5,311 nt of DNA from an uncultured Paracoccaceae bacterium (GTDB taxonomy: Bacteria; Pseudomonadota; Alphaproteobacteria; Rhodobacterales; Rhodobacteraceae): assembly GCA_937916485.1 (NCBI GenBank), contig CALFSV010000062.1, positions 1 through 5,311 of the forward strand, written 5' to 3'. The translations under genes were made by a program, and so were the position numbers. The notes under the pieces are model-generated. The model was not told the origin of the DNA. It worked only from the letters and a program-made list of their open reading frames with translations, and ran no database searches. Shown piece by piece: positions 5,099 to 5,311 of this stretch (positions are counted from its first letter, which is position 1; each line of letters starts with the position of its first letter).

Positions 5099-5311
5099 AT
5101 GGCTTTGCTTAGCTTCGAAAAAAAGTATCGCGTCCGCGGAGGGACGCTGATTGGCGGCGATCTGTTCGACTTCTGGGTTGGCCCGTTTTACGTGGGCTTT
5201 TTCGGGGTCACGACAGCCTTTTTCGCCTTGTTGGGGACGATCCTGATTTTCTGGGGCGCTGCCATGGATGGCAACTTCAACCCCTGGACGATTAATATCG
5301 CGCCTCCTGAT
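5099..5311 (+). CDS. pufL: Reaction centre L subunit, 5' part (partial)
   Basis: PufL is the L subunit of the type II photosynthetic reaction centre; it binds the special-pair and accessory bacteriochlorophylls, bacteriopheophytin and QA/QB surroundings together with PufM. The 71 visible residues begin [20 protein letters not shown] and include [14 protein letters not shown], nearly the same as in R. sphaeroides. The first membrane helix is at about residues 30-55, followed by the periplasmic loop [15 protein letters not shown]. The ATG at 5099 has GGAG (5087-5090) 8 bases upstream, weaker than the sites of pufB and pufA, in line with lower output. The gene runs off the window; full L subunits are about 275-282 residues. 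The pigment-ligating histidines lie beyond the end. Confidence 0.98.
   Translation, partial: MALLSFEKKYRVRGGTLIGGDLFDFWVGPFYVGFFGVTTAFFALLGTILIFWGAAMDGNFNPWTINIAPPD

Noticed and set aside
4816..5100. Minus-strand ORFs opposite pufB, pufA and the spacer
   Set aside because: They cover highly conserved LH1 genes on the other strand and known hairpins; no independent coding evidence.

Overview
This window is the core of a photosynthesis gene cluster from a purple alphaproteobacterium, almost certainly Rhodobacterales (Rhodobacter/Roseobacter group). Three things point there: the order bchC-bchX-bchY-bchZ-pufQ-pufB-pufA-pufL all on the + strand, the presence of pufQ, and light-harvesting and reaction-centre proteins closely resembling those of Rhodobacter sphaeroides. 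The tail of the visible PufL (a [13 protein letters not shown] loop) looks more like Roseobacter-group L subunits. Family assignments come from recognising the proteins, not from a database search.

Layout. Positions 1-77 are the last codons of bchC. Then come bchX (74-1075), bchY (1080-2618) and bchZ (2718-4196), the three subunits of chlorophyllide a oxidoreductase. bchZ overlaps pufQ (4193-4411) by ATGA. A 214-base leader between pufQ and pufB holds several stem-loops and a 20-codon ORF resembling pufK of R. sphaeroides. The LH1 genes pufB (4626-4775) and pufA (4791-4955) follow, then a 143-base spacer with two perfect hairpins, then the 5' part of pufL (5099 to the window end).

How the genes work together. 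BchX passes electrons with ATP hydrolysis to BchY-BchZ, which reduces ring B of the chlorin to a bacteriochlorin. BchC oxidises the 3-hydroxyethyl side group. PufQ is linked to bacteriochlorophyll supply. The pigment is then bound by LH1 (PufB, PufA) and the reaction centre (PufL, with PufM presumably downstream). The tight spacing fits the bch-puf superoperon known from R. capsulatus, while the RNA hairpins fit the known unequal expression of pufBA and pufLM.

The points most worth attention are: (1) an apparent frameshift at the 3' end of bchY, where a typical BchY tail survives in another frame; (2) a two-hairpin GC-rich element with a repeat-like look between bchY and bchZ; (3) mutually exclusive hairpins at the 3' end of pufQ; (4) a pufK-like leader ORF whose stop codon lies inside a stem that would hide the pufB ribosome-binding site. 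No insertion sequence, tRNA, rRNA or CRISPR was seen.
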